Source of the DNA: Glycomyces fuscus
Lineage (GTDB): Bacteria; Actinomycetota; Actinomycetes; Streptosporangiales; Streptosporangiaceae
Length of the DNA stretch: 64,000 nucleotides
Assembly (NCBI GenBank): GCA_002529455.1
Contig: NYMS01000001.1
Span: forward strand, 1 to 64,000
Reading direction: 5' to 3'
Notes under the pieces: generated by a model
The model's database searches: none
Seen by the model: the letters and a program-made list of their open reading frames with translations, nothing else
Told to the model about the DNA's origin: nothing
In this document: positions 25,196 through 33,810 of the stretch, in pieces
Layout of the letters: every line of letters starts with the position of its first letter
Numbering within the stretch: the first letter of the stretch is position 1
Position numbers and translations under genes: made by a program

Positions 25196-26167
25196 TTGCC
25201 CGCTCGACACACCGCCGCCGAACCCCGGCGACCCCGGATCCTGGACGTCACCCTGCGCGACGGGGGCTACCTCAACGCCTGGCGCTTCACCGACGCCACC
25301 GTGCGCGAGCACACCAAGGTCCTCGGTGAGGTGGGCGTGCCCTACGTGGAGGTCGGCTACATCAGCGACGACCCCGGGCTCGAACCCGCGCTCCAGTGCA
25401 CGCCCGACCTGCTGCGCCAGGTCGGCCAGGACGCCGGGCGGGCCCGCGTGGTCGCCATGCTCGGCGTGAACGGCAGGAGCCCGGACGAGGTCGCCGCCCT
25501 GCTGCGGCCCCGCGCCGAGGTGCTCGACGTGGTCCGCCTGACCTGCTTCGTGGAGAGGCTGGACCACGTGCTCGCCGCGGCGGAGGCCGTTCGCGCCACC
25601 GGCGTCACCTGCTCGCTCAACCTCATCAGCGTCACCGCCTACGACCCCGGGGAGCTGGCCGCCGCGGCCGAGCGCGTCGCCCGCACGGGCGTCGCCGACT
25701 GGCTCTACCTGGCCGACTCGCGGGGCGCGCTGCTTCCCGAGGACGCCGCCGAGCTCTTCACCGGGGTGCGGGCGGCCTGGCCCGGCCTGGCGGGCTTCCA
25801 CGGCCACGACAACCTCGGCCACGCGGTCGCCAACTCCCGGATCGCGCTGGAGGCGGGCTTCGACCTCGTGGACGGCTCCCTCAACGGGTACGGCCTGGGC
25901 GGCGGCAACACCGACCTGGCCGAGGCCCTGGCCCTGGTCGGGGAGGTCGACCGCCCCCGGCTGGCCTCCCTGGCCGAGCGCGTGGCGGCGGAGATGCCCC
26001 CGCCGCCGCCCTTCCAGCACCTGTATCCCCTGACCGGCTGGCGCAACCTGGAGCAGGAGTGGGCCCCCGACGTCTGGGAGGCCCACGGCGAGAACGCCGG
26101 GGAGTTCCTGCGCGGCCTGGCCTGGAAGCGCTACAAGAGCGTCGGAGAGGTCCTGGGCGATGCGTGA
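25196..26167 (+). CDS. HMG-CoA lyase-like / aldolase catalytic domain protein
   Basis: 323 residues from a TTG start at 25196, supported by CAGGAGG with 6-base spacing. It is a DRE-TIM-barrel aldolase: LDVTLRDGGYLNAW (metal-binding Arg-Asp, near 20), GFHGHDNLGHAVANS (His pair ligands, near 200) and GLGGGNTDLAEAL. It resembles 4-hydroxy-2-oxovalerate aldolases and HMG-CoA lyases, which make or break C-C bonds next to a keto group, but the C-terminus lacks the usual 4-hydroxy-2-oxovalerate aldolase length. Cytosolic. Followed 87 bases later by a dehydrogenase on the same strand, so the pair probably acts on one hydroxy- or oxo-acid. Confidence 0.78.
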   Translation: MPARHTAAEPRRPRILDVTLRDGGYLNAWRFTDATVREHTKVLGEVGVPYVEVGYISDDPGLEPALQCTPDLLRQVGQDAGRARVVAMLGVNGRSPDEVAALLRPRAEVLDVVRLTCFVERLDHVLAAAEAVRATGVTCSLNLISVTAYDPGELAAAAERVARTGVADWLYLADSRGALLPEDAAELFTGVRAAWPGLAGFHGHDNLGHAVANSRIALEAGFDLVDGSLNGYGLGGGNTDLAEALALVGEVDRPRLASLAERVAAEMPPPPPFQHLYPLTGWRNLEQEWAPDVWEAHGENAGEFLRGLAWKRYKSVGEVLGDA

Positions 26168-26254
26168 ACGCCCGCCCGCCGTCCCCACCGGCCCGGCCGA
26201 CGGGGCCGGCGCCGCGACCGCGCACAACACCCCGCCGACCCCGAAAGGAACGGT

Positions 26255-27193
26255 GTGACCCAGCCCGTCCCCTGCCTCGTGCTCAACGACCGGCAGCCCC
26301 TTCCCACCGACACCCTGGACCACCTGTCCGGCGCGCTGGAGGCGCACTGGGTCCAGGACGCCAGCGGCGGCCTGGACCCGGCCGAGGAGTTCCGGCGCCA
26401 CCCCGACACCCGGGTCCTGGTCACCACCTACACGGACCTGGGCGCGCGGAACCTGCGCCTGCTGCCCGCACTGGAGCTGGTCGTGGCCACCACCACGGCC
26501 GTGGAGTACGTGGACCTGGAGTACTGCCGCGAGCGCGGCGTGGCCGTGTGCAACACCGCCGGGTACACCGGCGCGGCGGTGGCCGAGCACGCCGTCGCGC
26601 TGATGATGGCCGTGGCCAAGAGAGTCGTGCCGGTCCACGCCCGCGTCCGCTCGGGCGACCTGCTGTGCGCGGGGGAGCAGGGCATGGAGCTCTCGGGCGG
26701 GACCGCCGGGATCGTCGGGATGGGCGACATCGGCACGGGGGTGGCGCGCATGGTGCGCGGCCTGGGCATGGAGGTGGTCCACACCAATCGGAGCCCGCGC
26801 CGGACCGAGGGCTCCACCCAGGTGGAGCTGGACGAGCTCCTGGCGGTGTCCGACGTAGTCTTCCTCACCCTGCCGCTGGACGCCGCCACCCACGGCCTGC
26901 TGGGCGCGGGGGAGCTCGCCCTGATGAAGCCCTCGGCGGTCCTGGTGAGCATCTCGCCCAACGAGGTCATCGACCACGCGGCGCTGACGGAGGTCCTGCG
27001 CGCCGGGCGCCTGCGGGGCGCGGGGCTGGACCTGGTCGGCGAGAGCAACCCCTACCCGCCGCTGGACGGCCTGGTGCTCAGCTCCCGGTTCGCCGCCAAC
27101 ACCCGCGAGTGCCAGGAGCGGCGCCGGGAGGTGTGGGCGGCCACGGTGGCGGCCTTCGTCGAGGGCCGGGAGCTGCCGCACCGGATCGTGTGA
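26255..27193 (+). CDS. D-isomer-specific 2-hydroxyacid dehydrogenase family protein with altered catalytic motifs
   Basis: 312 residues. The NAD-binding domain is clear: GIVGMGDIGTGVARMVRGLGMEVVHTNRSPRR (GxGxxG, near 150). In the family the catalytic Arg sits in an NTSRG motif and the His in a TPHxG motif; here the aligned segments read VSISPNEVID and SSRFAANTRE, so both appear to be replaced. The catalytic Glu region (LDLVGESNPYPP) partly remains. It may bind NAD but catalyse a different reaction or none. GTG 26255 with GAAAGGAA at 5 bases. Paired with the aldolase upstream and closed by a terminator. Confidence 0.8.
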   Translation: MTQPVPCLVLNDRQPLPTDTLDHLSGALEAHWVQDASGGLDPAEEFRRHPDTRVLVTTYTDLGARNLRLLPALELVVATTTAVEYVDLEYCRERGVAVCNTAGYTGAAVAEHAVALMMAVAKRVVPVHARVRSGDLLCAGEQGMELSGGTAGIVGMGDIGTGVARMVRGLGMEVVHTNRSPRRTEGSTQVELDELLAVSDVVFLTLPLDAATHGLLGAGELALMKPSAVLVSISPNEVIDHAALTEVLRAGRLRGAGLDLVGESNPYPPLDGLVLSSRFAANTRECQERRREVWAATVAAFVEGRELPHRIV

Positions 27194-27201
27194 GGACGGG
27201 G

Positions 27202-27234
27202 ACGGGCCGGGCGGCATGTGCTCGCCCGGCCCGT
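27202..27234 (+). terminator. Hairpin terminator after the dehydrogenase gene
   Basis: ACGGGCCGGGCG/CGCCCGGCCCGT perfect 12-base stem with a 9-base loop, 8 bases after the stop, between convergent genes and possibly serving both. Confidence 0.8.
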
Positions 27235-27253
27235 ATCTCGGGGGTGGTGCGCC

Positions 27254-28597
27254 CTACCGGCCGGTCACCCGCACCGGGGTCTCGTCCAGGGAGTCGTCGC
27301 GCGTCTCACGGCTGACCAGCAGCGCCGCCAGGGTGATCGCGCCGACCAGCACCAGGTAGCCGCCGACCCAGGCCAGGCCCAGGGTGCCGGCCAGCCAGGT
27401 CGCGATGTAGGGGGCGAACGAGGCGCCCAGCAGCCCCGCGAGGTTGTAGGCCACCGAGGCGCCGGTGTAGCGCACCTTGGTCGGGAACAGCTCCGGCAGC
27501 ACGGAGGCCATCGGGCCGAAGGTCAGGCCCATCAGGCTCAGCCCCACGATGAGGAAGGCCAGCACGCCGACCGTGCCGCCGCCGCCCATCAGCGGGCCCA
27601 TGGCGAAGCCGAAGACGATGATCGCGACGGTGACCCAGACCAGGACCGGCTTGCGGCCGAACCGGTCGGCGAGCAGGCCCGCGACCGGGGTGAACACCCC
27701 GAAGAACACCACGCCCACCAGCAGGAACACCAGGAACTGCGACCGGTCGTAGCCCAGGCCCGCCACCGGGTCGGTGCCAAAACCCAGGGAGAACACGGTC
27801 ATCAGGTAGAACAGCACGTAGGTGGCGAGCATGATCAGCGTGCCCAGCACCACGGCGGGCCAGTTGGTGCGGAACACCTCGACCATCGGCGACTTGACCC
27901 GCTCGCCCGAGGCGACGATCCTGGCGAAGGCCGGGGTCTCGTGCAGGGTCAGGCGGACCCACAGGCCGATCACGATCAGCAGGGTCGAGAGCAGGAACGG
28001 CACGCGCCAGCCCCAGGCCAGGAAGGTCGCGTCGCTCATGAACTGGCTCAGGATGAGGAACACGCCGTTGGCGAGGAAGAACCCGATCGGCGCGCCCAGC
28101 TGCGGGAACGAGCCGTAGAAGCCGCGCTTTCCGGGAGGGGCGTTCTCGGTGGCCAGCAGGGCCGCGCCGCCCCACTCCCCGCCCAGTCCCAGGCCCTGGC
28201 CGAAGCGGCACACCGCCAGCAGCAGCGGGGCCAGGACGCCCACCTGCGCGTAGGTGGGCAGCAGGCCGATGCCGACGGTGGCGATGCCCATGGTCAGCAG
28301 TGAGGCCACCAGCGTGGCCTTGCGCCCGACGCGGTCGCCGAAGTGGCCGAACACCCAGGAGCCGATGGGCCGGGCGACGAAGGCGATCGCGAAGGTGGCC
28401 AGCGACTGCAGCCGCGCCGCCAGCATGTCGCCGTCGGGGAAGAACAGCGCGGGGAAGACCAGGACCGCGGCCGTCGCGTAGATGTAGAAGTCGTAGAACT
28501 CGATGGACGTCCCCACGAGGCTGGCCGTGAGGACCTTCCTCCTGGGATTGGCCGGTGGTTCGGCCTCTTCTGGTGCTCGTGGGGCGACGTCCGTCAT
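27254..28597 (-). CDS. MHS-family (metabolite:H+ symporter) MFS transporter
   Basis: 447 residues, about 12 membrane helices. The sequences TASLVGTSIEFYDFYIYATAAVLVFPALFFP, FGHFGDRVGRKATLV (loop 2-3 signature), CRFGQGLGLGGEWGGAALLATENAPPGKRGFYGS and ELFPTKVRYTGASVAYN are hallmarks of the MHS group (ShiA/ProP/KgtP-like), which import carboxylates, shikimate or betaines with protons. The substrate is not readable. The ATG at 28597 follows GGAAAG at about 9 bases. The gene is convergent with the aldolase pair. A near-perfect inverted repeat upstream suggests repressor control. Confidence 0.88.
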   Translation of the reverse strand: MTDVAPRAPEEAEPPANPRRKVLTASLVGTSIEFYDFYIYATAAVLVFPALFFPDGDMLAARLQSLATFAIAFVARPIGSWVFGHFGDRVGRKATLVASLLTMGIATVGIGLLPTYAQVGVLAPLLLAVCRFGQGLGLGGEWGGAALLATENAPPGKRGFYGSFPQLGAPIGFFLANGVFLILSQFMSDATFLAWGWRVPFLLSTLLIVIGLWVRLTLHETPAFARIVASGERVKSPMVEVFRTNWPAVVLGTLIMLATYVLFYLMTVFSLGFGTDPVAGLGYDRSQFLVFLLVGVVFFGVFTPVAGLLADRFGRKPVLVWVTVAIIVFGFAMGPLMGGGGTVGVLAFLIVGLSLMGLTFGPMASVLPELFPTKVRYTGASVAYNLAGLLGASFAPYIATWLAGTLGLAWVGGYLVLVGAITLAALLVSRETRDDSLDETPVRVTGR

Positions 28598-28652
28598 GGG
28601 ACTTCTTTCCAGGTCAGTGGGTTCGGATGGCAGGATGCTAACCTCGGCTGCC

Positions 28653-28674
28653 ACTGTATGAAACATTTGTCTCA
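28653..28674 (-). promoter_or_regulatory. Inverted repeat and -10 box upstream of the MHS permease
   Basis: TGAAACA-TT-TGTCTCA (28659-28674; 6 of 7 pairs) lies immediately upstream of a minus-strand TACAGT -10 box (28653-28658), about 60 bases before the start codon. It is a likely operator for an unidentified regulator. Confidence 0.45.
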
Positions 28675-29110
28675 CTATGTGGACGTCTGTTCCCTCTGTG
28701 TCCGTCTGGGGGGTTCTCCCGGGTCCCGGCCCCCGGGCGCGGTCGGCCCGCCGCGCCCGCCGGACCGGCCGCGTGCCCGCCGCCCGGGGCCGGGCGGCGG
28801 ATACGGGTCCCAGGGGCCCGGTCTCCACCGGGGCGCCGAAGCCGACCCGGGGCCGAGCGGGCGTGGCCCCCCGCGGTGTCGTGGGTGCGGGGCGGTGAGG
28901 GCGCCCGTGCGGTGGTGGCCCCGGCCGGGGCCTGCGACCGGTCGTACCGGGCCCGGCCGGTCGGCGGCGAACGCGTCCGTCCCGCCGTGCGCCACCGGGC
29001 CGTCCCCGGAGCGGCCGTCCCCGCCGCCTCGCGGGAAACGGGTCCCCGTGTCCCGCTGACGGGGGCGTGAGCGCGCGGTGCGGGTCGCGGGGCGCGGCCC
29101 GGGGCGGCGC
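28675..29110. other. Geneless stretch
   Basis: No credible gene on either strand between the permease operator and the stop of the kinase-like gene at 29111. Translations are low-complexity Gly/Arg/Pro. No hairpin or repeat of note was recognised. Confidence 0.4.
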
Positions 29111-29761
29111 TCAGTCCCCGGCGAGGGGACCCGGGCGCACCACCCGCGTGCAGTTGTCCCGGAAGCGCTTGACCAGCTCCCCGTTGGGGCGGTCGCTGCG
29201 CTCCACCCACTCCCGGGCGGCCTCCTCGGTCGCCCCGCCCGCCACCTGGCGCCGGTGCAGCCTGCGCTCGCGCAGCTCGTCGTCGGCCTCCACGTACCAC
29301 AGCTGCGCGAACAGCCCGCGCAGCCCGGCCCAGGGCTCCTCGTCGCCCGCCAGGTAGTTGCCCTCGGTCACCACCAGCCGGGTGTGCGGCTCGATCACGT
29401 GCCGCGCGGCGACGGGCTCGTGCAGCACGCGGTCGTAGTCGGGCACGTAGACGGGGTGGTCGGTCTCGGCCAGCAGGCGGCGTACCAGGGCCGCGTACCC
29501 GTGCGCGTCGAAGGTGTCCGGCGCGCCCTTGCGGTCGCGCCGTCCCAGCCGGTCGAGCTGGGCGTTGGACAGGTGGAAGCCGTCCATGGGCAGGTATCCG
29601 GCCGTGCCCGGGCCCAGCGCGCGGTCGACCCCGGCCACCAGGTGGCGGGCGAGCGTGGACTTGCCTGCGGCGGGGGCGCCGACCAGGCCGAGCACGGCGC
29701 GGCGGGACCCGCTGGTGGCGGAGGCCAGGGCGAGGGCGTCGGCGACGAGCGGTTCGGGCAT
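29111..29761 (-). CDS. Nucleoside/nucleotide kinase-family (phosphoribulokinase/uridine kinase-like) protein
   Basis: 216 residues, cytosolic P-loop kinase: Walker A GAPAAGKSTLARHL (near 29), MDGFHLSNAQLDRLGRRDRKGAPDTFDAHGY (substrate and Walker B region, near 60-85), VTEGNYLAG (near 130) and an Arg-rich lid RRLHRRQVAGG. This is the pattern of the uridine kinase/pantothenate kinase superfamily proteins related to YggC, whose substrates (pantothenate, uridine, fructose or other sugars) vary. The ATG at 29761 is 6 bases after TAGGCT (29768-29773), implying a leaderless message. No sugar transporter is adjacent. Confidence 0.82.
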   Translation of the reverse strand: MPEPLVADALALASATSGSRRAVLGLVGAPAAGKSTLARHLVAGVDRALGPGTAGYLPMDGFHLSNAQLDRLGRRDRKGAPDTFDAHGYAALVRRLLAETDHPVYVPDYDRVLHEPVAARHVIEPHTRLVVTEGNYLAGDEEPWAGLRGLFAQLWYVEADDELRERRLHRRQVAGGATEEAAREWVERSDRPNGELVKRFRDNCTRVVRPGPLAGD

Positions 29762-29956
29762 GGGAGAAGCCTACGCACCCCGGGAGCGGGAAGGCCCTCC
29801 GGGAGCACCGTGCGCTGGAGGCGTCCGCCGGGGCGGCGACCCGGCGGACGCCTCCCCGGCCGTGCCGGGTCCGGGCCCCGCCGAGCCGGGGGCCCCGCGC
29901 CCGGTCGGTGCGCCTGGGCCGTGCGGGACGGCCCCTGGGCGCGCCGGAGCCGCCGT

Positions 29957-30493
29957 CTACGGGACGTGGCCCACGTGGGCCAGCGCCTGGCGCAGCAGCA
30001 CGTCCTGGCCGCCCGTCATCTCCTCGCGGAGCTGCTCGCCGGCCGCCTCCTCCGGGGTGAACCACACCAGGTCCAGGGCGTCCTGGCGGGGCTGGCAGTC
30101 GCCCGAGACCGGGACGATGTAGGCCATCGCCACCGCGTGCTGGCGGGGGTCGTGGAACGGGGTGGTCCCCGGCGTGGGGAAGTACTCGGCCACCGTGAAC
30201 GGCTGCGGTGAGACGGGGATGCGCGGCAGGGCCACCGGGCCCAGGTCCTTCTCCAGGTGGCGCAGGAGGGCGTCGCGCACCCGCTCGTGGTAGAGCACGC
30301 GGCCCGAGACCACCGAGCGGTGGAAGCTGCCGTCGGGCGTGGCCCGCATGAGCAGGCCGACATGGGTCACCTGGCCCACCTCGTCCACCCGTACGGGGAC
30401 CGCCTGGACGTAGAGGACGGGCATGCGGCCGCGGATGTTCTCCAGCTCCTCGGGGGAGAACCAGCCGGGCTGGGTGTCGGCGGTTTCTGTCAT
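29957..30493 (-). CDS. DUF4916 (NUDIX-fold) family protein
   Basis: 178 residues. Strongly patterned like actinobacterial DUF4916 proteins: RMPVLYVQAVPVRVDE near the start, VVSGRVLYHERVRDALLRHLEKDLG in the middle, then PFTVAEYFPTPG and DPRQHAVAMAYIVPV. The middle segment aligns with the Nudix box (Gx5Ex7REUxEExGU), but the REUxEE core reads RHLEKD, so the full metal-binding glutamate set is not present. It may be a non-hydrolytic or divergent Nudix protein; function unknown. The ATG at 30493 lacks a clear ribosome-binding site. Confidence 0.8.
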   Translation of the reverse strand: MTETADTQPGWFSPEELENIRGRMPVLYVQAVPVRVDEVGQVTHVGLLMRATPDGSFHRSVVSGRVLYHERVRDALLRHLEKDLGPVALPRIPVSPQPFTVAEYFPTPGTTPFHDPRQHAVAMAYIVPVSGDCQPRQDALDLVWFTPEEAAGEQLREEMTGGQDVLLRQALAHVGHVP

Positions 30494-30889
30494 CGGGTGC
30501 GCGGCGGAACGTTCCGGCCGTCGGCCGGAGCCGCCGCTCCCTCCCTTCTCGTGGGCTGTCGCGGGGGTCGGCCCCGGGCCCCGCCTCGCGGGGGCGCGGG
30601 CACGCGGGATGCCCCCTGTACCGCTTCTACCGCACTCGGACGCGGAAGGCCACGCGCGGGGGCGTGCCCGGAGTGTCCGAGAGGAGAGGTGAGGGGCCGG
30701 CGCCGCGGCTGCGGCGCGGTGCGGCCCGCCGCCCGCCGGACGGAGTGGCGCCGGACCGCCCCCACGGCCACATCGGCGAGATTTCGCGGGTTTTTCTCAC
30801 GGAAAGCCCCCCACGACCTCTCTGGAGAGGTTACGATCTCGTACGCGGTTGCGTAGTGGAAAGGTTACGTCCGGTGAGAGGTGGCCCGA
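30494..30889. other. Geneless stretch upstream of the STAS gene
   Basis: No gene supported. Near its end the 7-base AGGTTACG-type element occurs twice, in GAGAGGTTACG around 30835 and GAAAGGTTACG around 30868, about 34 bases apart. These could be activator or alternative-sigma elements of the STAS gene, but neither matches a promoter consensus well enough to call. Confidence 0.35.
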
Positions 30890-31300
30890 GTGGCGCAGGA
30901 TGCCCGGTTCTCTGCCCAGGAGCGTTTCCCCTGTACGGGTGTGACGGTGGTGCCCGTCCACGGTGAGGTCGACCTCGCCACCGCCGACCGCGTGCGCGAC
31001 CAGCTGCTCCAGGCGGCGCACGCCTCACGGTGCGACTGCCTGGTGGTGGACATGTCCGGACTCGACTTCTTCGACGCGAGCGGCGTCAGCGCCCTCGTGG
31101 CGGTCTACAGGAGCCTCACACGCCAGGGGCGGCACGTGGTCCTCGCCGAGCCCGCTCCCATCGCCGCGCGCGTGCTGGAGGCGCTCGGGATGGGGCGCGT
31201 GTTCGAGATCTACCCCCTCCTGGAGATGGCGCTCACGCACACCAGCGGCCTGCGGGTCGACGGCGACCCGATCCGCAACACGGTGCCCGAACTGCCGTGA
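30890..31300 (+). CDS. STAS-domain anti-sigma-factor antagonist
   Basis: 136 residues, a single STAS domain as in SpoIIAA/RsbV/BldG proteins: VTVVPVHGEVDLATADRVRDQLLQAA, then CLVVDMSGLDFFDASGVSALVAVYR with the conserved Asp-x-Ser-Gly site (Ser near 64) that anti-sigma kinases phosphorylate, and HVVLAEPAPIAARVLEALG. When unphosphorylated such proteins sequester an anti-sigma factor and free a stress or developmental sigma factor. No kinase or sigma factor is adjacent. GTG 30890 is preferred over GTG 30881 because GAGAGG (30875-30880) then has 9-base spacing. Confidence 0.85.
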   Translation: MAQDARFSAQERFPCTGVTVVPVHGEVDLATADRVRDQLLQAAHASRCDCLVVDMSGLDFFDASGVSALVAVYRSLTRQGRHVVLAEPAPIAARVLEALGMGRVFEIYPLLEMALTHTSGLRVDGDPIRNTVPELP

Positions 31301-31369
31301 CCGGGCCCCGGATCCCGGCCCCCGCGCGGGGGACCCGGACCGGGACCCGGCCACGGGCCCGCCCCGGGG

Positions 31370-33208
31370 TCAGGTGCGGGACGGCCCGCCCCCGTCCTCC
31401 TGTCCGCCGCGCACCAGGAAGGGCTCCAGCAGCCCGGGGACGGCCTCGTCGGCCCAGGCCAGGCCCTGGCCCAGCCCCACGTCCCTGGCCGCGTACATCC
31501 CCTGTCCCGCCGCCGTCGTGGCGGCCACGTCGGCCAGTCCCAGCCTGCGCTGGAACGGCGACCGGTTGATCCGCCACCCGATCACCGCCGACCGCTCCAG
31601 GGTCACGGTGTCGCGCACCGCCATCCCCTTGCGCACCACCAGATGGCTCGGGTGCAGCCCGTGGCCCAGCCCCCGGTAGGAACCCACCGCGTACCAGAAC
31701 GCCGCCGCCGCGATCGCCGCCGCCAGCAGCGCCCACCCCCAGCTCGGCGTGGCCTCCACCGTGCTCGTGGCCAGCGGCACGGGGATGATCTCCCGCTCCA
31801 CCTCGTGCACCGCGCCCCACCAGGCCGCGGTGACCAGCGTCTGCAGCCAGGCCAGCGCCCCGGAGAGCACCGCGCCCAGCACGGTGGCCACGGCGGCCCG
31901 CGTGAAGCGGCGGCGCAGCGCGGCCCGGGGGTGCGCGGCCAGCGCGACGTCCAGGGGCGAGTCCTGGGTCCGCATGAGGTCGGCGGCCAGCCTGCGGGCC
32001 CGCTCCCGCGGCATGGGCGGGGACAGGCGGCTCTTGGCGCTGGTCTTCTGGTCGTCCGCCGCGGCCAGTCCGGTGGCCACCGCGCGCACGTCCGCCCCTC
32101 CCGACAGCCGCAGCACGTACGGCTCGTGCAGGGTGACCCCGTTGAGACGGCGTCCCTCCACCGACAGCGACACGCTGGTCAGCAGGCCCCGGCGCAGCCG
32201 CACGGTCCCGTCGGCCTCCCGGGTGAGGCGGTAGTTCCACCAGGTTTCCACGGCCACGGCGGTCAGGACCACCACACCGGACACCAGCAACCCCAGCAGT
32301 GTCACAGGCACCACGATCAGGACCTGTGCCATCACGAACGAGGACATCTCCTCCACGCTGGGCAGGTTGGCCCGCTCGGAGATCCAGTCCCACCCCACGC
32401 CGCCGGTCTGGGCGTTCAGGCCCAGCAGACCGGCGATGGCGCCCAGGCCCACGCCCAGGGTGGCGGTGGTCGCGGGGGCGTAGGCGAACCAGCGGCGGTC
32501 GAGGCGGGCCAGCTCGGTCTCGCCGTCCCCGCCCGCACCGGCCTGGGCGGCCTCGCCGGCGACCGCGGCGGAGGCGGGCGCGCCCCGGCGCAGCAGGTCC
32601 CGGCGCAACCACTCACCCTGCTCCGCGGTGACGTAGAGCAGCTGGAGCTGGTCGGCCCCGGCCCCGACCTTCTCGCCGGTGCCGACCGTGACCGAGCACA
32701 GCCCGAAGACCCGCACGTAGATCGGCGCCGCCACGTCCACGCTGCGCACGCGCTCGCGCGGGATGGAGCGGTAGGACTTGGCGACGATGCCCGAGCGCAT
32801 CTCCATGCGCTCGCCGGTGACCCGGTAGCGGGTCGCGCGCAGGCGCAGCATGTCGAGGTAGGTCATGAGCGCGATGAACGCGAGCGCGGCGGGGACCGGG
32901 ACTAGGGCCCACAGGGGCGGCACGGTCATCGCGAGGACGACGGTGGCCACGATCGCGCTCGGCAGGAGGAACACCCCGACGATGGCGGTGCTCGCCCACA
33001 CGCTGAGCGGGTGCAGCCCCTGCCAGTCGGCGGCGGGGGAGGGGGAGGGCTCCGCGGAGGGCTCCCGCGGTTCGGCCCCCGCCGGGGCGGGGGTCCGTGC
33101 GGTGCCGGCCGGTCCGGCCGGGGCGCCGTCCGCCTCCGGCGCGGGCGGGCCGCCCTGTCCGGGCGCCGCGGGGAACTCCTCGGAGCCGGGTCGGTGTCCG
33201 TCGCTCAT
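31370..33208 (-). CDS. PH domain-containing membrane protein, YdbT-like
   Basis: 612 residues. A Pro/Ala/Glu-rich tail of ~65 residues is followed by several hydrophobic segments and three bacterial PH (bPH2, DUF304) modules. One has RATRYRVTGERMEMRSGIVAKSYRSIPRERVRSVDV; the others have NYRLTREADGTVRLRRGLLTSVSLSV and SHLVVRKGMAVRDTVTLERSAVIGW. This matches YdbT partners of YdbS in Bacillus and actinomycetes; their precise role at the membrane is unclear. The ATG at 33208 overlaps the stop of the upstream PH gene by 4 bases (ATGA), so translation is coupled. The second gene of a two-gene unit divergent from the SPFH gene. Confidence 0.85.
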   Translation of the reverse strand: MSDGHRPGSEEFPAAPGQGGPPAPEADGAPAGPAGTARTPAPAGAEPREPSAEPSPSPAADWQGLHPLSVWASTAIVGVFLLPSAIVATVVLAMTVPPLWALVPVPAALAFIALMTYLDMLRLRATRYRVTGERMEMRSGIVAKSYRSIPRERVRSVDVAAPIYVRVFGLCSVTVGTGEKVGAGADQLQLLYVTAEQGEWLRRDLLRRGAPASAAVAGEAAQAGAGGDGETELARLDRRWFAYAPATTATLGVGLGAIAGLLGLNAQTGGVGWDWISERANLPSVEEMSSFVMAQVLIVVPVTLLGLLVSGVVVLTAVAVETWWNYRLTREADGTVRLRRGLLTSVSLSVEGRRLNGVTLHEPYVLRLSGGADVRAVATGLAAADDQKTSAKSRLSPPMPRERARRLAADLMRTQDSPLDVALAAHPRAALRRRFTRAAVATVLGAVLSGALAWLQTLVTAAWWGAVHEVEREIIPVPLATSTVEATPSWGWALLAAAIAAAAFWYAVGSYRGLGHGLHPSHLVVRKGMAVRDTVTLERSAVIGWRINRSPFQRRLGLADVAATTAAGQGMYAARDVGLGQGLAWADEAVPGLLEPFLVRGGQEDGGGPSRT

Positions 33209-33702
33209 GTCGCGTCCCCCGGGGTCGCCTGGGTGGTGTCGGTGAGCTGGTCGGCCACCCGTGTGGCCAGCGCCTGGTCGAGTCCGGTGATCTCGATCGG
33301 GCCCGCCGCCGACGCGGTGGTCACGGTGACGCTGGAGAGTCCGAACGCCCGCTGGAGGGGGCCGCGCGCGGTGTCCACGGTCTGGATGCGCGACATCGGG
33401 GCCACGCGCCACTCCTGCCAGAGCCAGCCGCTGGAGGTGTAGACGGCGGTGTCGGTGACCTCCCAGCGGTGGACGCGGTAGCGCCACTGCGGCATGACCA
33501 CGGTGATCAGCAGCCCGATCCCGCCGACCACGGCCGCGGCCGCCAGGAACCAGGCGCGCGGCGGCTCCCAGATGACCGCGGGGACCACGGGGATGACGGT
33601 GAGGACGACCGTCACGGCCAGGGACCGGGTCGTCCACCACCAGACGGCGCGTCCGTCCACCTGGTGGCGGGGTGGGCGCAGTCGGGGGGTGTCGGCGCTC
33701 AT
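33205..33702 (-). CDS. PH domain-containing membrane protein, YdbS-like
   Basis: 165 residues: two transmembrane helices (about 26-48 and 53-72), then one bPH2 domain, YRVHRWEVTDTAVYTSSGWLWQEWRVAPMSRIQTVDTARGPLQRAFGLSSVTV, a classic DUF304 signature. Start taken as ATG 33702, 11 bases after AAGGAG; the in-frame GTG at 33711 is too close to that site. Translationally coupled to the YdbT-like gene. The promoter is shared with or opposed to that of the SPFH gene across the GTGATATCAC palindrome. Confidence 0.83.
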   Translation of the reverse strand: MSADTPRLRPPRHQVDGRAVWWWTTRSLAVTVVLTVIPVVPAVIWEPPRAWFLAAAAVVGGIGLLITVVMPQWRYRVHRWEVTDTAVYTSSGWLWQEWRVAPMSRIQTVDTARGPLQRAFGLSSVTVTTASAAGPIEITGLDQALATRVADQLTDTTQATPGDAT

Positions 33703-33746
33703 CGCGTCCACGTCTCCTTCGGTTGGGGGCCCTCCCGGGCCGGATG

Positions 33747-33777
33747 TCTGTAAAAAGTGATATCACAATGCTATGCT
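33747..33777. promoter_or_regulatory. Divergent promoter region with GTGATATCAC palindrome
   Basis: A perfect 10-base palindrome (33757-33766) sits between a minus-strand TACAGA (33747-33752, towards the PH genes) and a plus-strand -10 TATGCT (33772-33777, towards the SPFH gene). Placement suits one regulator for both directions; the ribbon-helix-helix protein encoded at 34735 is a candidate. Confidence 0.5.
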
Positions 33778-33810
33778 TGCGTCATCACCGCGAGGAGAAC
33801 GGAACCCCAG

